DNA of 64,000 nt from Sophora flavescens (GCA_030762895.1 CM061063.1:99656210-99720209), one strand, 5' to 3'; shown: positions 21,289 through 34,998, numbered from the stretch's first letter. Made by a program: numbers and translations. Notes: generated by a model from the letters alone, not told the origin.

Positions 21289-24200
21289 ATGGCCCACTCT
21301 ACCCTTTCAGGTTTTGTAATCTTTCTCCTCTCTCTCTTTCATTTTTTGGGTGTTCTTGTTTTGGATTTTTTATTGCTTCTTCTTTTTTTTTTTTGGGTCA
21401 GTTGAAGCCTTGATTTTTGAGCTAAAGATTGTATCTTTGAGGTTTTTCTGATGTTGGGTTTTGGTCATTTTGGGATTTGTATTACTGAATCAGATTGGAG
21501 ATCGTTGTTGAGTGTGTCGGTCCGAGTGTTTTGTTCTGCTGATTGGACACGTTCTGTTATCTTCTGTCAATGTCTGTGTGCTTGTTTCTGTGAATAAGAA
21601 ATGGTCCATGATTCCATGCAGAGACAAAATCATGATAATAGGGTCTTTCTTTAATCACTGCTTGTGTAAGCATTTCTGTAGTGTTCTCTATGGCAGTTGA
21701 CATGAAATATCTGATTGGATTTGGGGGAAGAAGCAATTTTTTTGTTTTTTTGGTCCTACATGTATGCATGGGATCTGTGTGATTCAGGCCAGGGCTTGTT
21801 AGTTGGCCCTGCATTGGGAGCAGAAATGGGTATTTGGGGGAAGTACATGATTTGAACCATTGATGCGATTGAAGGTCATATTTGCTAACTGTTTACATGT
21901 AAATGTAATATTCAAATTCCGAATACCACCTTTAATTTTTATCTTTGTGAATTTTGGTAGTGGGGAAAGAAAGGGCATACAGCAGAACACATCTCAGTTG
22001 ATTCTTATTGTTCTCACTAATTTTCAGATGGGATGTTTTGTAGTATGCCACATAAGCATACACTAATCATAATCATCCTATCATGAAGATGAAAATTTTT
22101 GCTTTTCATGGTTTTGGCCTCCTTGCCTAATGGCAGTATCTTGAAGTGTTCAATTTTTTACTTCTTTGCAAACTGTGGTTCATTTTGGTCTGAAGTTACT
22201 GATCTTGTGCAGGTAAATCCAATGATCTCACAAAAAAAGATAGCAAGGAAACAAATTCACTGGTTGTTTCCTTTGGGGAAATGCTAATAGACTTTGTGCC
22301 AACAGAGGCAGGAGTATCACTGGCTGAAGCACCGGCTTTCAAGAAAGCTCCTGGTGGAGCTCCTGCCAATGTGGCTGCTGGTATATCGAAACTGGGGGGT
22401 TCTGCTGCTTTTATAGGCAAGGTGTAGTTTTCTATCGTGTCACTTTGTCCGGTTGATTATTTAATTTCTTCTTGCTATCTATCTGCACATCCTCCTGAAA
22501 GTTTTTTTTGTTCAAATCTTCATACTTTAGAAATATTTGTCATATGCTGTGTTTTAAACTGAATGTGCTTTCTGGAGAAGGTGTTAGAATTGAAAATGAT
22601 TGCTTGAACTACTATAATAGAAAACCATATCTTAATTCCTTGCCATCTGTGTATTAGGTTGGAGCAGATGAATTTGGGTACATGTTGGCTGACATTTTAA
22701 AGCAGAATAATGTTGACATATCTGGAATGCGGTTTGACTCTAATGCAAGAACTGCCTTAGCTTTTATTACACTTAGAGCTGATGGCGAGCGGGAGTTCTT
22801 GTTTTTTCGGAATCCAAGTGCTGATATACTTCTTCATGAGTCAGAACTTGATATAAATCTCATAAAGCAGGTGTCTTTTTTTTTAGTTTGTGTACGTATT
22901 TTACGAAATGTGGCCCAAGACCTGCGGTTTAAGTCAGATTATTGATAATATTGATTTCAGGCTAGAATATTCCATTATGGTTCCATCAGCTTGATTGAGG
23001 AGCCATGCAAGTCAGCTCATCTTGCTGCTTTGAGCATTGCCAAAAACTCAGGTGCTATTCTCTCTTATGATCCAAATTTGAGATTGGCACTATGGCCATC
23101 GGCTGAGGCTGCTAGGAAAGGCATAATGAGTATATGGGATCAAGCCGATGTCATAAAGGTATAATATAGGTGGCCAGGATAATCTTATATGATCTATTTT
23201 ATACATGCTGCTATACTAATTATTTAACTTTATTTTTATACTTCTGTTTAGTTTTGAAAATAAGTATTCTGTTATTCCTTGTCCTCTTCCTCAGTAGACC
23301 TGATGAGATATTTTCTTATGTATGTGCAGATAAGTGAGGATGAGATTACATTTTTGACTGGTGGTGATGATCCCTATGACGATAATGTTGTATTGAAGAA
23401 ACTTTTTCATCCTAATCTCAAGCTTTTAATTGTTACTGAAGGGTCAGCGGGTTGTAGATATTACACCAAGGTATGCTTACGCAAGTCATTTGACTATGAT
23501 GTCAAATATCCCATTCGGAGCGCAATTTCTCATTTCATCATTGTGGATTTTGTGCAAGTGAGTGTGCTTGTATCTACAATCAGTGGACAAGTATCACAAC
23601 ATCTGTACTCTAATAATTAATGAGTTGAGTGGGCCGAATTAATAGTTGTGAGTTGTGACTTATGTGTGAATGTCCTAATGCAACACCATCTTGTAGTAAT
23701 GTACTCAATGACTGCTAGGTGCTAGCACTTTGCTAAACTGATAGTTTGGTTTTAAGGATTCACCAATTTTACTTGTTTTCTTTTCCCCTTTCTGAATGAT
23801 TCTTCAGCTAAATCTGATTGCCAAATCTGTGTAGGAATTTAAGGGCAGGGTTGCAGGTGTTAAAGTTAAACCTGTTGACACAACTGGTGCCGGTGATGCA
23901 TTTGTTAGTGGAATTCTCTACAACATAGCTTCTGACCAAAGCATTTTTAAGGTAATTTATAATTTTTAATTCATTCTGGTTGGAGATTATATTATCATTC
24001 CTGGCTCCATGTGTTTCTCATGAAATAAAATTTCCATAGTTTTTTTTCTGGTTAATTTCCATTCATTTTGATGCTGGAAGATGCACAATCATGTGAGTTC
24101 TTTATTCATGTTTTAGAGTGTTTTAAGGACAGAGAAATAAATAGATTTTGTTCCTTCTATTCCTTTTCCTCTCATTTTTTCACCTTTTTTGTTTGGGGGG

Positions 24201-24723
24201 TGATCAAATGTTGATGAAGGAAATAAGGAATAAAGGAACTGAAGTTGGAGAAATTTTTATCAGTTATCGAAAATCAGCAGTCGCAAATGGATTTTAATTA
24301 TCATTTCCTGTTAATTGCTATTCAGGTTTTGAATTAAAAACTTCTATCATTGAGAGTATTAGTGTGTGTTTGGATTAGCTGCGAAAATACTATAACATGC
24401 ATACTGGTGATGGAAGATGTCCTTAAACCACACATTTATTTACAATTCAGGGCCATACTCTTTTGCTTAACATTTCCTTGGTTTTAGGTATATGGATTGG
24501 AATAGTATTACTCAGTGAATTAACAATATACTGTCTGTCTTCATCATTCTCCCTCAGGAATTTATACATTTATTTTGTATGGCAGGATGAGAAACGTCTC
24601 CGAAAAGCTTTATATTTTGCCAATGTATGTGGTGCCATCACTGTAACTGAGAGAGGTGCAATTCCTGCACTACCTACAAAGGAAGATGTGTTACAATTCT
24701 TTCTAGAAGCTGCTGCAATATAG
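21289..24723 (+). CDS. FRK: Fructokinase (PfkB family), seven exons
   Basis: It encodes a cytosolic enzyme that phosphorylates fructose to fructose-6-phosphate, feeding sucrose breakdown into glycolysis and starch synthesis. Exons are 21289-21310, 22213-22421, 22658-22870, 22961-23158, 23330-23470, 23835-23951 and 24586-24723. All six introns are GT-AG and the frame is open for 345 residues, close to the usual 320-350. VVSFGEMLIDFVPT (25-38) is the sugar-binding start, GGAPAN (55-60) begins PfkB signature 1, and DTTGAGDAF (276-284) is signature 2 with the catalytic base Asp282 and the GAGD anion hole. RNPSAD and FHYGSISLI are typical fructokinase lid and core motifs. The N terminus is short and polar without a transit peptide. 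The ATG sits in AAATGGCC context. The first coding exon is only 22 bases, before a 902-base intron. No defect was seen. Confidence 0.95.
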
Positions 24724-25984
24724 CAGAATTAACAGTTTTTGTTATGCCATGTACTATTTGTTGTTAACCTATAGCTTAGGTGATTCTGAGCTTCTTATAT
24801 TTTTTTTGTCTTTGGGCGCTGTAATTCTCTTATATAACTTCATTTTGCCTTACTCTCAAGTTTTGGCTTGTGGCAACTGAGCATAGGAATTGACCTTTTA
24901 GGTTGAAGTGCTCTAGATTTAATGTTGGTAATAAATCAAAGGTATTTAGTTGTATTCAAGGAATACTTTTTTTTTTTTGGTATAAGCGCTTTCTCATTCA
25001 GTATAATCTTCTTAAACTGGCTTGATGTCAAAGCTTAAAGGGGAGTGTTATTTGGTATGAAACACGGTTGTATGAAATGGTGACGAATTGACATGACTAT
25101 TATCTTATGTTTTCAGCCAAAAAGTAATAATTAAAAAATAATTTATATATTGATCTAATGAAAATCATGCCCACGTCTTCTTTTTTGTCCTAACAAGCAT
25201 TGCTGAAGCTAAAATCACGGATGGTTTGTGAACCTCATTGTCACGTTTTTTAATAAAATTATATTTCCTTGTCATGGATCACGGGCTATGCTAAGTGATT
25301 GGTTGTTGCCTAAAGCCTCCAGTTCCACTTGACATTGATAAAAGATAATTAGAAAAGAAAATGTATAGGGGATATGATGATATTGATCTTCAATTATTTT
25401 AAATTATATATGGGTATTAAATAAACTGGGGTATAATCATATAAAACAATTGAAGGGATGTCTTGTTGGTGTTTTAGTAATAAAACTGGCTCTTGCTAGA
25501 ATAATAAAATGTAAGTTTAACCAAAATTTTAAAAGAGGTTTGTTTTTTGGACCTTTCAGGGAGTATAGCAAAAACTTGTGAATGGCTGTAGTTATTTTCA
25601 GGCAAGGTCAGATCAATGCGACAAGTTAGATCAATGCGTCAAGTAACGATTTTTACTTTTGTTTTTATATGTGATAATCATTTTCAATCTGATCTCTAAA
25701 CTTTAACTCTAACAAACGGTGTTATAAAACCAATAAATAGCAAGGGCCACATTAAAAATAATTATGCATATAGGGACCAATTTCAAAATTTTCGCATATA
25801 AGGATCGAATTCAAAATCAATCGCATGTATAAGGACCAAATAATTAGTTTACCATATTATTTTCTTAAAAAACTTCTTAAAACTGCTTTTAGTTTGAGAG
25901 ACTACACTCATTTCAGTTGTCATAGTTTGAGATGTCCAATTCCAAAGCTTATGGTAACCAAACAAAGTCAACAATTATCTATTT
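24724..25984. other. Fructokinase 3' region and intergenic sequence
   Basis: The 3' untranslated region probably ends within the first few hundred bases, though no polyadenylation site can be fixed. About 25690-25850 carries repeated AGGGACCAA / AAGGA(C/T)C(A/G)AA words of a dispersed repeat. No further gene was seen. Confidence 0.4.
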
Positions 25985-26270
25985 GTGTTGGGCAGCGCCG
26001 TGTAAACCCATAGGCCAATGAGCGGTGGCCCTAAGGCCCGTATCATCTAAGACCTTCAAAAAGTTACACTTATTAGTAATTTATGTTATTAGATGATAAG
26101 TTTTATTATGATGATTTTTTATTGAGTCTTTTGAGTTTTTTTATATAAACTTTCAATTTTATATCTTTTATTGAAATGATTTTTCTAATAATTATATCCA
26201 TTAATAACTGTGTTAATTACCTTTTGTTCCGTGATTATTGATCCCATGAGACTTTCTTAATTATCTAATA

Positions 26271-26299
26271 CTAGCATATGGACCCGTGCCATGCACGGG
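26271..26299 (-). mobile_element. Helitron 3' terminus, minus strand
   Basis: Read on the minus strand, a perfect 7-bp-stem hairpin (CCCGTGC, loop, GCACGGG) is followed by CATATG and CTAG, then T. This is a Helitron 3' end. The element body extends to higher coordinates; its 5' end was not found. Confidence 0.7.
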
Positions 26300-26867
26300 G
26301 AATATGCTAATTTTTTAGAATTTCAACAAATATATATGCAATTGTTAATTTTATGTTTTTGGTTTAAAATTCTTTGTGGGGAATTATACGTAAAATTGTT
26401 AAAAAAATATTTTGTCTACACCACCGATCACAAAATGTAACAGATATTAACCTAATAACTATTATTGATATCTTAATACAAATAATGACTTTTAAGTGTA
26501 AATAGTAAGTACATATTGTCTTGTAAATATATATTGTAGCTTGTTATATATGCGACGTAAGTGGAATATCACTTTCCCTATGTAATATCAAAAGGTAGAT
26601 ATAAAAAATGTTTGCACGTGCATGGAGAAAAAAATAAAGGAAGAATATTGTTATTTTAAAAAAGATGTTTATTTGGAGCAAAAAAAAAATGTTCAAATGT
26701 ATAGAAAATTTAATGATAATACACAAATATTATGTATATAAACACCATAAAAAATATCGTGATTAATCAAAAAATTGTTGTCTCTTTCTTCTACTATCTT
26801 AGTATCATAATAATAAATAAATATTTACAAAGAAACAATTTCACAAAAATTCATATCTTCAAAAAAT

Positions 26868-27245
26868 GTTTGATTTATTTCACTTCGTTTCCCGTGCAAG
26901 TTAATTAATTTTTAAAAAATTAATAATTATATAACATATTATTATTTTTATTCTCATTTGAAAATATATTTGATTTATTTCTCGTTTTTCCCCGTGTAAG
27001 TTAAACATTTTTAGAAAATATATTCATCTTTCATATTATCTTTTTTCTTATCTCTTTAAAATCTATTTGATTTATTTCTCCTATTTGTTTGGTGTGAGTT
27101 AATTATTTTTAGAAAGTATATTTGTCTATCGTATAACTTTTTTCTTCTCTCTTGAAAATCTATTTGATTTATTTCTTATTTTTTCTTCGTCAAAGTATTT
27201 TTAGAAAATATATTTCTTTATAATATTATTTTTAATATTTGGCAT
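26868..27245. repeat. Tandem repeat, about 98-bp unit, four copies
   Basis: TATTTGATTTATTTC followed by T-rich sequence, a GT(G/A)(C/T)AAGTTAA-like word and TTTTTAGAAAATATATT recurs with starts near 26868, 26968, 27064 and 27161. It lies inside the Helitron-like segment. Confidence 0.7.
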
Positions 27246-28320
27246 TTCTGCCAATAACTTGATATTCTACCTACTTCACTTGATATTAATATTATAGTAA
27301 ATTTATTTTTTTAAGAAAATTTTAATTAAAAACGTATCAATTTAATATACAATTAAATTTATTAAAATAGAAACTTTGAAAATATATTTTTTTATTTTGA
27401 AATTGTAATCCTAGTCTAAATATCCTCACAAATAGTATATTATTATACGTATCTTTAAGAACAACACTTTTACGAAAAATTTCAAATATAACTCGAAATA
27501 TGAAAAAACAAAGTAATAATGGAAGTTATAGAATTCATCTCTATGAATTTTTTCTATTAATACAAATGTTTACTTATTCAAATTAACACTATTTAATTAA
27601 ATAACAGGCTTTTTTTTTTGTTTATTAGTTAAAATAAACTATAGATACTTAATAATTGAGTTTTTTTTTATGGTATTTATAAATAATTTTTCATTTATTT
27701 TTTTTAAATATTAAGCCAATAAATTTCAATTGATTATAAAAAATATTATCTCACATCATATAGGAAGTAAAAGAAAATTTATTTAAACGCTTTTCAAAGT
27801 TGATCCCATTTGTTATATTTTTATTTGTAATATTTATATTAATATTTACATGTAGTTATTAAAGTTTAAAAAAAGTTTTAATATAATTATATAAAATAAA
27901 TTATTCAATATTTATTATTTGTGTCACGGAATGAGTTGTTGATGCCATCATAATAAATGTGAAATTTTCATTTTACATTAATGACATTTCATTCAATATT
28001 GCATAAATGAATGATGTTTTATGGGTGGAGACTGCAGAAGCGGGTTCTAAATTGATCAATTCCAGTGAAAAACTTAAATTCCTCGTTTCAATAATAACAT
28101 GATTGGAGATGAAGGATTGACATATTTTTGTTTTAAAAAAGAAAATAAATCAAAGAAATTACCATTAATTTGTCTAAAAAAATAAAAAAATTAAGCGAAA
28201 AAAAATTGATATAAATAAAACAATATTTTTCTAGACAATGTTAAAATGGATGGTGGGCCCAGTTCATGGATAAGATTTTGTAGAACTCATTCTTAAGCCT
28301 CTTCAAGGTCATTTGCATCA
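27246..28320. other. AT-rich sequence, no gene seen
   Basis: Probably interior or flank of the minus-strand Helitron. Nothing coding or structured was recognised. Confidence 0.3.
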
Positions 28321-28360
<40 letters not shown>

Positions 28361-28361
28361 T
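28318..28361. repeat. (AAT)n microsatellite
   Basis: About 14 uninterrupted AAT/ATA triplets. Confidence 0.95.
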
Positions 28362-28624
28362 ATTTTTCTTTATAAAATTCAGACATGGATATTATTTTTT
28401 TAGACAAATGTTACCAACAAATTTATATCCCAGGGTAAATAATTGGACTGCGTGAAACTTGCATCGGATATAGTAAATTGGCACTTAATAATCTGGACCA
28501 TTTCAAATTTGCACAGTTTAATAGGTGGATTAATTTAAAAATCATTGTTATATGATATAATATGAAAAATTGTAAGTTATAGATTTGTCTGCTAATTTTA
28601 TATGTTTTAGTTTTGTTCACATTT

Positions 28625-29223
28625 CAAATTCAAAATTTCGATTTTCTAATTGATATATTAGCTATATATTTGGAGAGGGAAAATTGTTTTAGGAAAAAAA
28701 AATCATTGTAATTGCAACCTTAATGTGAATTAAATGTAGTCTTTAATTGTAAAATATTCTTGCTAATTAGAAGCTGGACATAAAAATCTTTCATAATTAT
28801 GCAAAAAAAATAAAAAATCACCAGGTGCATAAATGGTTTCTACGAAATAATGCAAAAGATGGCACTTGGAAGAGCATTTATTGAGTTTTATTATTAAATA
28901 TATATAGTATAGATTTTAAAATCAAAATTTCGATTCTCTAATTGATATATTAACTGTCTATTTGGAGAGGAAAAAATGTTTTAAGCAAAAAATAATAATA
29001 ATTGTAATTGCTTCCTTGATGTGAATTAAATGTCTGATTTACTGGTAAAATATTCTTGCTAATTAGAAGCTGGACATAAAAACCTTTCATAATTATGCAA
29101 AAAATAAAAATAAATCATCAAGTGCATAAATGCTTTTTACGAAATAATGCAATAAATGTGAAATGCATGGGAAGATGACACTTGGAAGAGCATTTATTGA
29201 GTTTTATTTGTAAATGTATATAG
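28625..29223. repeat. Direct duplication, two copies of about 295 bp
   Basis: AAATTTCGATT(T/C)TCTAATTGAT, GCTAATTAGAAGCTGGACAT and ACTTGGAAGAGCATTTATTG occur in the same order in 28625-28915 and 28916-29223. The second copy is cut by the sirevirus insertion, and its last bases TATAG are the target duplication. Confidence 0.8.
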
Positions 29224-30664
29224 TGAAGTTGACACGGGGAAACGCAAGTAGGGGGTTGAATTGTGTTTGTTAACAGATTTTCGAAAAAGCCTTTTCTCAA
29301 ACACTTTTACAAGCAGATCAAAATAAACAGCACACAAACAGGAAAATGTTTTTGAAGAGTTAACAAACTCAGATTCAAAACCGCACAGTTAGTATAACCA
29401 ACAACTGTTAAAGATAAGGATTAGAAGAATCACATAAGTATTTTATCATGGTTCACTCTCTTCCAACCAAGAGCTACGTCCAGTCCCTTCTACTTGAAGG
29501 TTTTATCCACTATTCTCCAAATAGGTTACAAGTATTCAACACCTCTCCAGGCTATAAGTATTCTTTCTCTACCAAGCCTCTTCAGGCTCTAACTCTAACA
29601 AAGAGATTAACTGATTTGATCTAAGAACTCACTATGTGTGATGATTTGAAAGTTTAAGATCAACAATGATTACAAATTCAACAGAGTTTTTGCACTATGA
29701 TATCAGAACTTGTATAACTTTTTTTGTTAAAGTTCTTCGAGTATTTATATAGTTGAAGTGGTTCTCTGTCTTGATCTTCTTCAAAAGTCTTCAAATTGTA
29801 TCCGTTTAGACATAGCATTAAATGATTGGATCCGTTGAAACTGATAACTTGATATGCTTCTTGGAGAAGTGCTTTTGATTATCAGAGGAATGCTCAAAGT
29901 AGAGCTGTCACTTCTTTGTTGTACCAAAGGTTGCTTATGACTTTCTATCTTTGTACTTGACTTGATCTTTACAACAATGTAGTTGACAGAGTACAAAGGT
30001 TTATGATTTCGATGGTACAAAGTTCTTTTATCCAAGAGACAAAGATTTTAAATAATAGAAACAACAAGGGTAAAAAGACATAAATTCTTTGAATTAAATT
30101 AAGCAATCATTTGAAATAAATACACTTAAGCTTAGATGGGTTCACGTATTAAAACTAGTGGACGCGCAAGACTTTAGACGTGCAAGATTAACTTATCAGC
30201 GAGACGGGCTCGTCTACTGATAATGCGTCTACAGGCTTTTCGCTTAGTTCCGAGAGTTGGGTGTGCTATACTTAAGAGCTCGTCTACTGACGTGGCATCT
30301 AGTGAGACTACTCCGTCTATCATGTCTTTGGACTTGTTACATTTCACTTTCTCGTCTAGTTGATTTTTCTTTAGACTTAGTAATGCTTCTACTTCAGTTA
30401 ATTTTAAGACCTCGTCTAACACAAAGTTAATAATCTCAGAATTTTACCAAGAGTTGTAGGCTCGTCTAGAGGATTGAAATAGAATATGATAGATTCCATA
30501 CTTTAAATTGTAAGTTCCTCTGACTCGTATCAATCAAACAATCCCTGCATACTTATAACAAACACGTTAGATCTTTGACAACACTTTGCCATACAAATTT
30601 AACCTTTTTGTTAACATCAAAACTTAATAGATTATTTTAATCCAAAACCACTTTGGTTCTAACA
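29224..30664 (-). repeat. Sirevirus 3' LTR
   Basis: On the minus strand it starts TGTTAGAACC and ends ...GTGTCAACTTCA. It is rich in TAGACGAG and GGACGCGC words and direct CGTCTA repeats around 30170-30480. An 82-codon minus-strand frame (30174-30422) is shared with the other LTR simply because LTRs are copies. There is no evidence that it is a gene. Confidence 0.9.
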
Positions 30665-30679
30665 ATCTCCCCCTTTTTG
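30665..30679 (-). promoter_or_regulatory. Sirevirus polypurine tract next to the 3' LTR
   Basis: On the minus strand CAAAAAGGGGGAGAT directly precedes the LTR start TGTTAG. It is the plus-strand DNA primer site. Confidence 0.85.
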
Positions 30680-31012
30680 ATGATGACAAAAACCAATTAA
30701 ATTTGAGTGAGCAAAGTCTAAGAGAGCTACAGAGCTCCCCCTAAGACAAAGCATTCAAACTTAAGAAGGTAAAACAGATAAGTAGCAGCACATATCAGAA
30801 TTAACTTAGTCAAAAATAAAAAACATAGTATCAGAGCTAAACACAGTATCAGAGCTATCAGAGCTTAGAAGTCAAAACAAAGAAATATATCAAAGATAGC
30901 AATATCATATCACATTAAGCGAAGTATGTAACAAAACAAGATGCATGTGAAGACAGATATGCATGTCCAAAAACTGACTTTATATATATGTATAAAATTT
31001 AATTCTATCCTT

Positions 31013-31030
31013 TCTCCCCCTTTTTTGTCA
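31013..31030 (-). promoter_or_regulatory. Additional polypurine tract
   Basis: The minus strand reads AAAAAAGGGGGAGAAAGG, a second polypurine tract about 350 bases inside the element. A weaker AGGGGGAGCTC is at about 30730-30740. Repeated polypurine tracts ahead of the 3' LTR are a known feature of sireviruses. Confidence 0.6.
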
Positions 31031-31091
31031 TCAGACAAAAAGGAAACATGAGTGGAACATCATGGTCAGTTAAGGAATAAAAAAAAGATAA

Positions 31092-33423
31092 TTAAGAAGA
31101 GGGTGGAGGTGGAGGAGGAGGGTTCTGATTTGGTGGAGGTGGATGAGGTTGAGCAAGCAGAATATGGCTTTGCTGAAAGCTTTGGAGAATGCTCATCATC
31201 TGATTGATCATCACATTTGTTGGAGCCAAAGCTTCAGCAACTTGCTCCTTGACTTGTTCCTTAACCTCAACTTTTTACTCTCTCCTCTATGATCTTTCCA
31301 ATAATCTCTTCAAAATTATGAGGCAAAGAAGGTCTTGAGCTTTCAGCACTGTCTTGAGCATTTGCTTGATTTTGAAAGGTGTCTAATGCTCTGAAATTTT
31401 GAGGTTGATCTTGTGGATGGATGACTATCAGAGCCAATGGTTGAGATGAGTGCTTTTCAGAGATACTTTGTCTTGGAGCAAACTCAGCAACTTCCTCATT
31501 CCCAGTTTCTGGTTGAACAATATCAGCAATCAAGTCTTCAACTATGATCTCTTCTTCAGTATGCTCTGAAGGAGGAGATGGTGGTGGTGATGAAGCAAGA
31601 GTGAGTACATGAGGAGGCAACTCTTTGGCCCAGTGAATAGGGTCTTCCTCATAGATAGGACTTATGAGAGGAATTCCAAGAGTGTCCTTGTGGATGTAGA
31701 ATCTGACATTGGAGAGTCCACATTTTTCTCTAACTTTAGGAATGCTTCTATTTTCTTGTTCACTCAGTCTGGAGGATGGAGCTTCCTTACCACAAGTCAT
31801 CATGTGACTTATCCAGATATCAATTGTAGCAACTTCAGCTATGTCTTTAATAGACCGTGACATCTCGAAGTCTATGATATTCTGATCAAAAGAGACTTCA
31901 TTTTCAGCTGAGATCATGCAGGAGTTGTCTTTTCCTTCTTCAGAGTATGGAACAACCAGGTTGGTGGAACAAAATTGGCAGCTCTCACATACCTAGGTAG
32001 CTCAAACTCTTTTTGCAGCAAGGCATACATGAGATGGTCCACAAGATCAACAGCTTTGCCATAAACACTTGGATGCCTAAAGGTTAACCAAGATGTCTCT
32101 CTGTCCAGAATGAACTTTGGTCTTCCATTAGTTCTTGACCTTTTGTGCAAAATTGTTGGAGCTTTGGCTTTGTTGGGGTCAGTAGTCCAATCAGGTATAA
32201 TGTGCCTGTTGACACCATCTGTGAAGGGTTTGAAGGGTGGGGATTTGATTAGGTTAGGGTAGATCTTTTTGGGAGTAAATTTCTTTTATGGAAGGTGAGT
32301 GAGGGCAGGTCCAATTTCATTGTACAGGGCAGATGGGAGTGGATGAGTCTGTACATAAGGAATACATGCTATGGGGTGTAGGTAGGTTCAGGCTCATATT
32401 CATATTCAGGCAGGGGATAGAAAGGTCTGGTTGACCCTGGTTCTGGTTCATATTTGTGATAGAGTATTTTTCCAGTCTCTTTTAACTTTGACCCAGCTTT
32501 CAGCTTTGCCATCATAGAGAACTGAAGGGTTGGTGTAGGGGAATTTAGTTCTTGGCATTTTGGGAAAGGGGACACAAGGGTTAATCCCTACATCATCTGG
32601 TTGATTGAACCAGGGATAATTTACAGGTATTATGGGTTGAAATTGTGGTTTGTTTGGTAAAGTTTGTATTGGTAAGTGGGCAGGTGAGACTGTTTGTGGT
32701 GAAGTGGTTTGTGATGATGGTAGTGTGGGTATGTAAACATCAATGTGTGATAAATCAGATAAAGCAGGTGCATCAGTATCATCAAAGCTATGAACTAAAG
32801 CATCAACTGCTAACTGTACAGGTTCATTAGCAGGGATGCTTACCTCAGCGACCATGACATACTTGGCCTTTCTCCGAGGTTGCCTTCTCCTTGTTGGAAC
32901 AACAACAGCAATGCGGCAGCAGCAGCAGTTTCGCTTCTTGAATAGCACTGATGGGGACACTTGTCCTCATCATCTTCATCTTCATTATGAGACAAGATAA
33001 GATTCCTTGTCCTTTTTCGAGATGGAGCAGGTTGAGAAGCAGCAGCTTGTTCCCTCGATCACAATGGCAAGAACAGGCTTTTTGGCAATTGGTTTCCTTG
33101 CAGCAGTAGTTTTTCTTCTTAATGTCCTTTTTAGCCCTAGAGTCTCAAAGATTGTTGAGCTCTATTTGGTCATCCTTAATCCTCAGCATTTCTTCTTCCT
33201 TAGCCAGAGCAGCAACAGTGTATGTGCTGAGAATCATCTTGGCTATGTTCATCTTCCCAAGGTCAGCAGCAGACATACCCTTCTTAGTTAGAATTATTTC
33301 TTGCTCTTTAGGGGGCTTAGCAGCAAGAAGGTCATAGATTCCTTGAGATTTGAGGATCTTTGTGAAGGTGACAATGGAATTGCAGAGCTTCTTCTTGTGA
33401 ACAACAAAGCATCCCCGAATCTT
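31092..33423 (-). pseudogene. Sirevirus envelope-like frame, C-terminal part
   Basis: A broken minus-strand frame runs from the Athila-like insertion (33423) to a stop at about 31092. Readable segments are at about 33145-33420, 32448-32960, 31914-32150 and 31092-31917, in changing frames. The middle part is Pro/Thr/Ser-rich and carries RRRQPRRK-like basic runs. The end is Gln/Pro-rich with a coiled-coil-like helix before a polyproline tail. Plant sireviruses carry such a third frame, often called env-like, whose function is unproven. Frameshifts and stops make it non-functional here. Confidence 0.6.
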
Positions 33424-34998
33424 TGATGTGGCGTAAGTCGACGCGTGCGACGACGCTCGTGCGAATCCGGCAGTGTGTACCGGACTGCCGTCAAGTAATA
33501 AAAGATATCGAACCCACAGAGACTGTGTTCTCGAATCGCAATCGGTTTTCGAATCGATTAGATCTGGACTTTGTAAGGGTTTTGAAATTGTGTTTGAATT
33601 TGAAATTGAAATGATAAACAAACAAAAAACAAATGTTTTTGGGGTTTTCGAATTAAACGGATTCCTAGGGATTTGGGTTACCTTTGAGGTCGTTTATGAT
33701 GCTAACAGATTTACCTTTGTTGATTACCGAAATTGCCTTGAAGGCGAGTTTATCCTCTAATAGCTTAAGCTCCCTCTCGAGTTACAAAAGCCGTGCCCAA
33801 TTGACCCGACCCCTACTTTCGTGGTAGTCGATCCCAGATTGGACCCTTTGGGTTCCGTGACAACTCTTTGCTCCTCGAGGGACGGCTTCTAACTTTCGTG
33901 ATTTCAGCCCCAAGTCTGACTTCTATACGTCCGACACCCAAGTTCACCGCTAGGTTCCTCCTTGAAATGTCTCGGTCATGCAAATAACCTAAGTTCACCG
34001 CTAGGTTCCTCCTTGGATCATTCACATCTCACAAACTAGTGGCTGCCGGGCTTTACGAGTGAATCACCCTAGAAATCCTAAGTTCACCGCTAGGTTCCTC
34101 CTTAGAACGTCTATGTCACGTAAATAAACGGTTGCCGAAATTTATGAGTGATTAACACACTAGAAATCAGATCTAAAACAATTATGAAATCAACAATGGT
34201 TTCAACATCAAATTAACATCATTTACAAACCTCGGGCAGAGCCCTAATCCCTAGAAACTAAGCTACTACTCCAGTCTTGCCATGGAGATGACAAGCTGGG
34301 TTGATAACATAATAAAAATCAGAAAAGAGAAGAGAGGAGAAGAGGAGAAGAGATCCTAAATCTATGCCTAGAGTAGTAGCCCCCAATGTGTGTGTCCTTG
34401 TATCTGATGCCTTGGTCCATATTTATAGAAATGGGGAAGTTAGAGTCCCAAACCAACTCAAAATCTGATCTATTTCGGTTTCTTCAGGTCCAAGTAATGC
34501 GCGTCACTTGCCGTGGATGGCCATCACGGGCTGGCCGTGACGGTCTCTCGCTCTCGGCGTTCTCGATGATCCATTAGTTCGCGACGCGAACATAGCTCTC
34601 GCGACGCGAGTGCTCCTTTTGTGGCCGTGTTCTGAATCACGGCTGGGCCGTGATGTGCTCTGACTTGTGGTGGTTTTGGGTCACGGCCGTGATGGCTATC
34701 ACGGCCAGGCCGTGATAGACTCTGACTTCAGCCTTTCTTCTTTTTCAGTTTTGCTCGATCATGGCCGTGATGGGCATTTGTTTGGCTTATTTTCTTCAGT
34801 TTTAAAGCTCCATCTTCATCCAAACTTCATCATGGTTGATCTTGAGCAATTTACCCTTGATATCTGCAAAACAACACACGAAAACCGCCTTACCCGTTCC
34901 AAAGGAAAATTAACCTAAAATCTAATAAAAATATGCCTAAACTACATGAAAATGCATGCAAAATGATAGACAAAGATGATGTGGAATCACACTCATCA
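33424..34998 (-). repeat. Athila-like 3' LTR
   Basis: It pairs with 39277-40865. Compared with that copy it lacks about 23 bases within a palindromic module near 34765 and has a few substitutions. It contains three spaced copies of CTAAGTTCACCGC(T/C)AGGTTCCTCC-like words (around 33943, 33989 and 34080). Confidence 0.9.
34495..34770. repeat. Palindromic GGCCGTGA modules in the LTR
   Basis: Repeated modules of the form TCACGGCCGTGATGG...ATCACGGCCAGGCCGTGAT and TCGCGACGCGA lie within 280 bases. The sister LTR holds the same set at about 40350-40640. Confidence 0.8.

Noticed and set aside
30174..30422. Minus-strand frame present in both sirevirus LTRs (also 58335-58625)
   Set aside because: LTRs start as identical copies, so sharing is expected. 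The two versions differ by many amino-acid-changing substitutions and match no known family.
31609..31860. Plus-strand frame opposite the envelope-like region
   Set aside because: Shadow of the minus-strand envelope-like frame.
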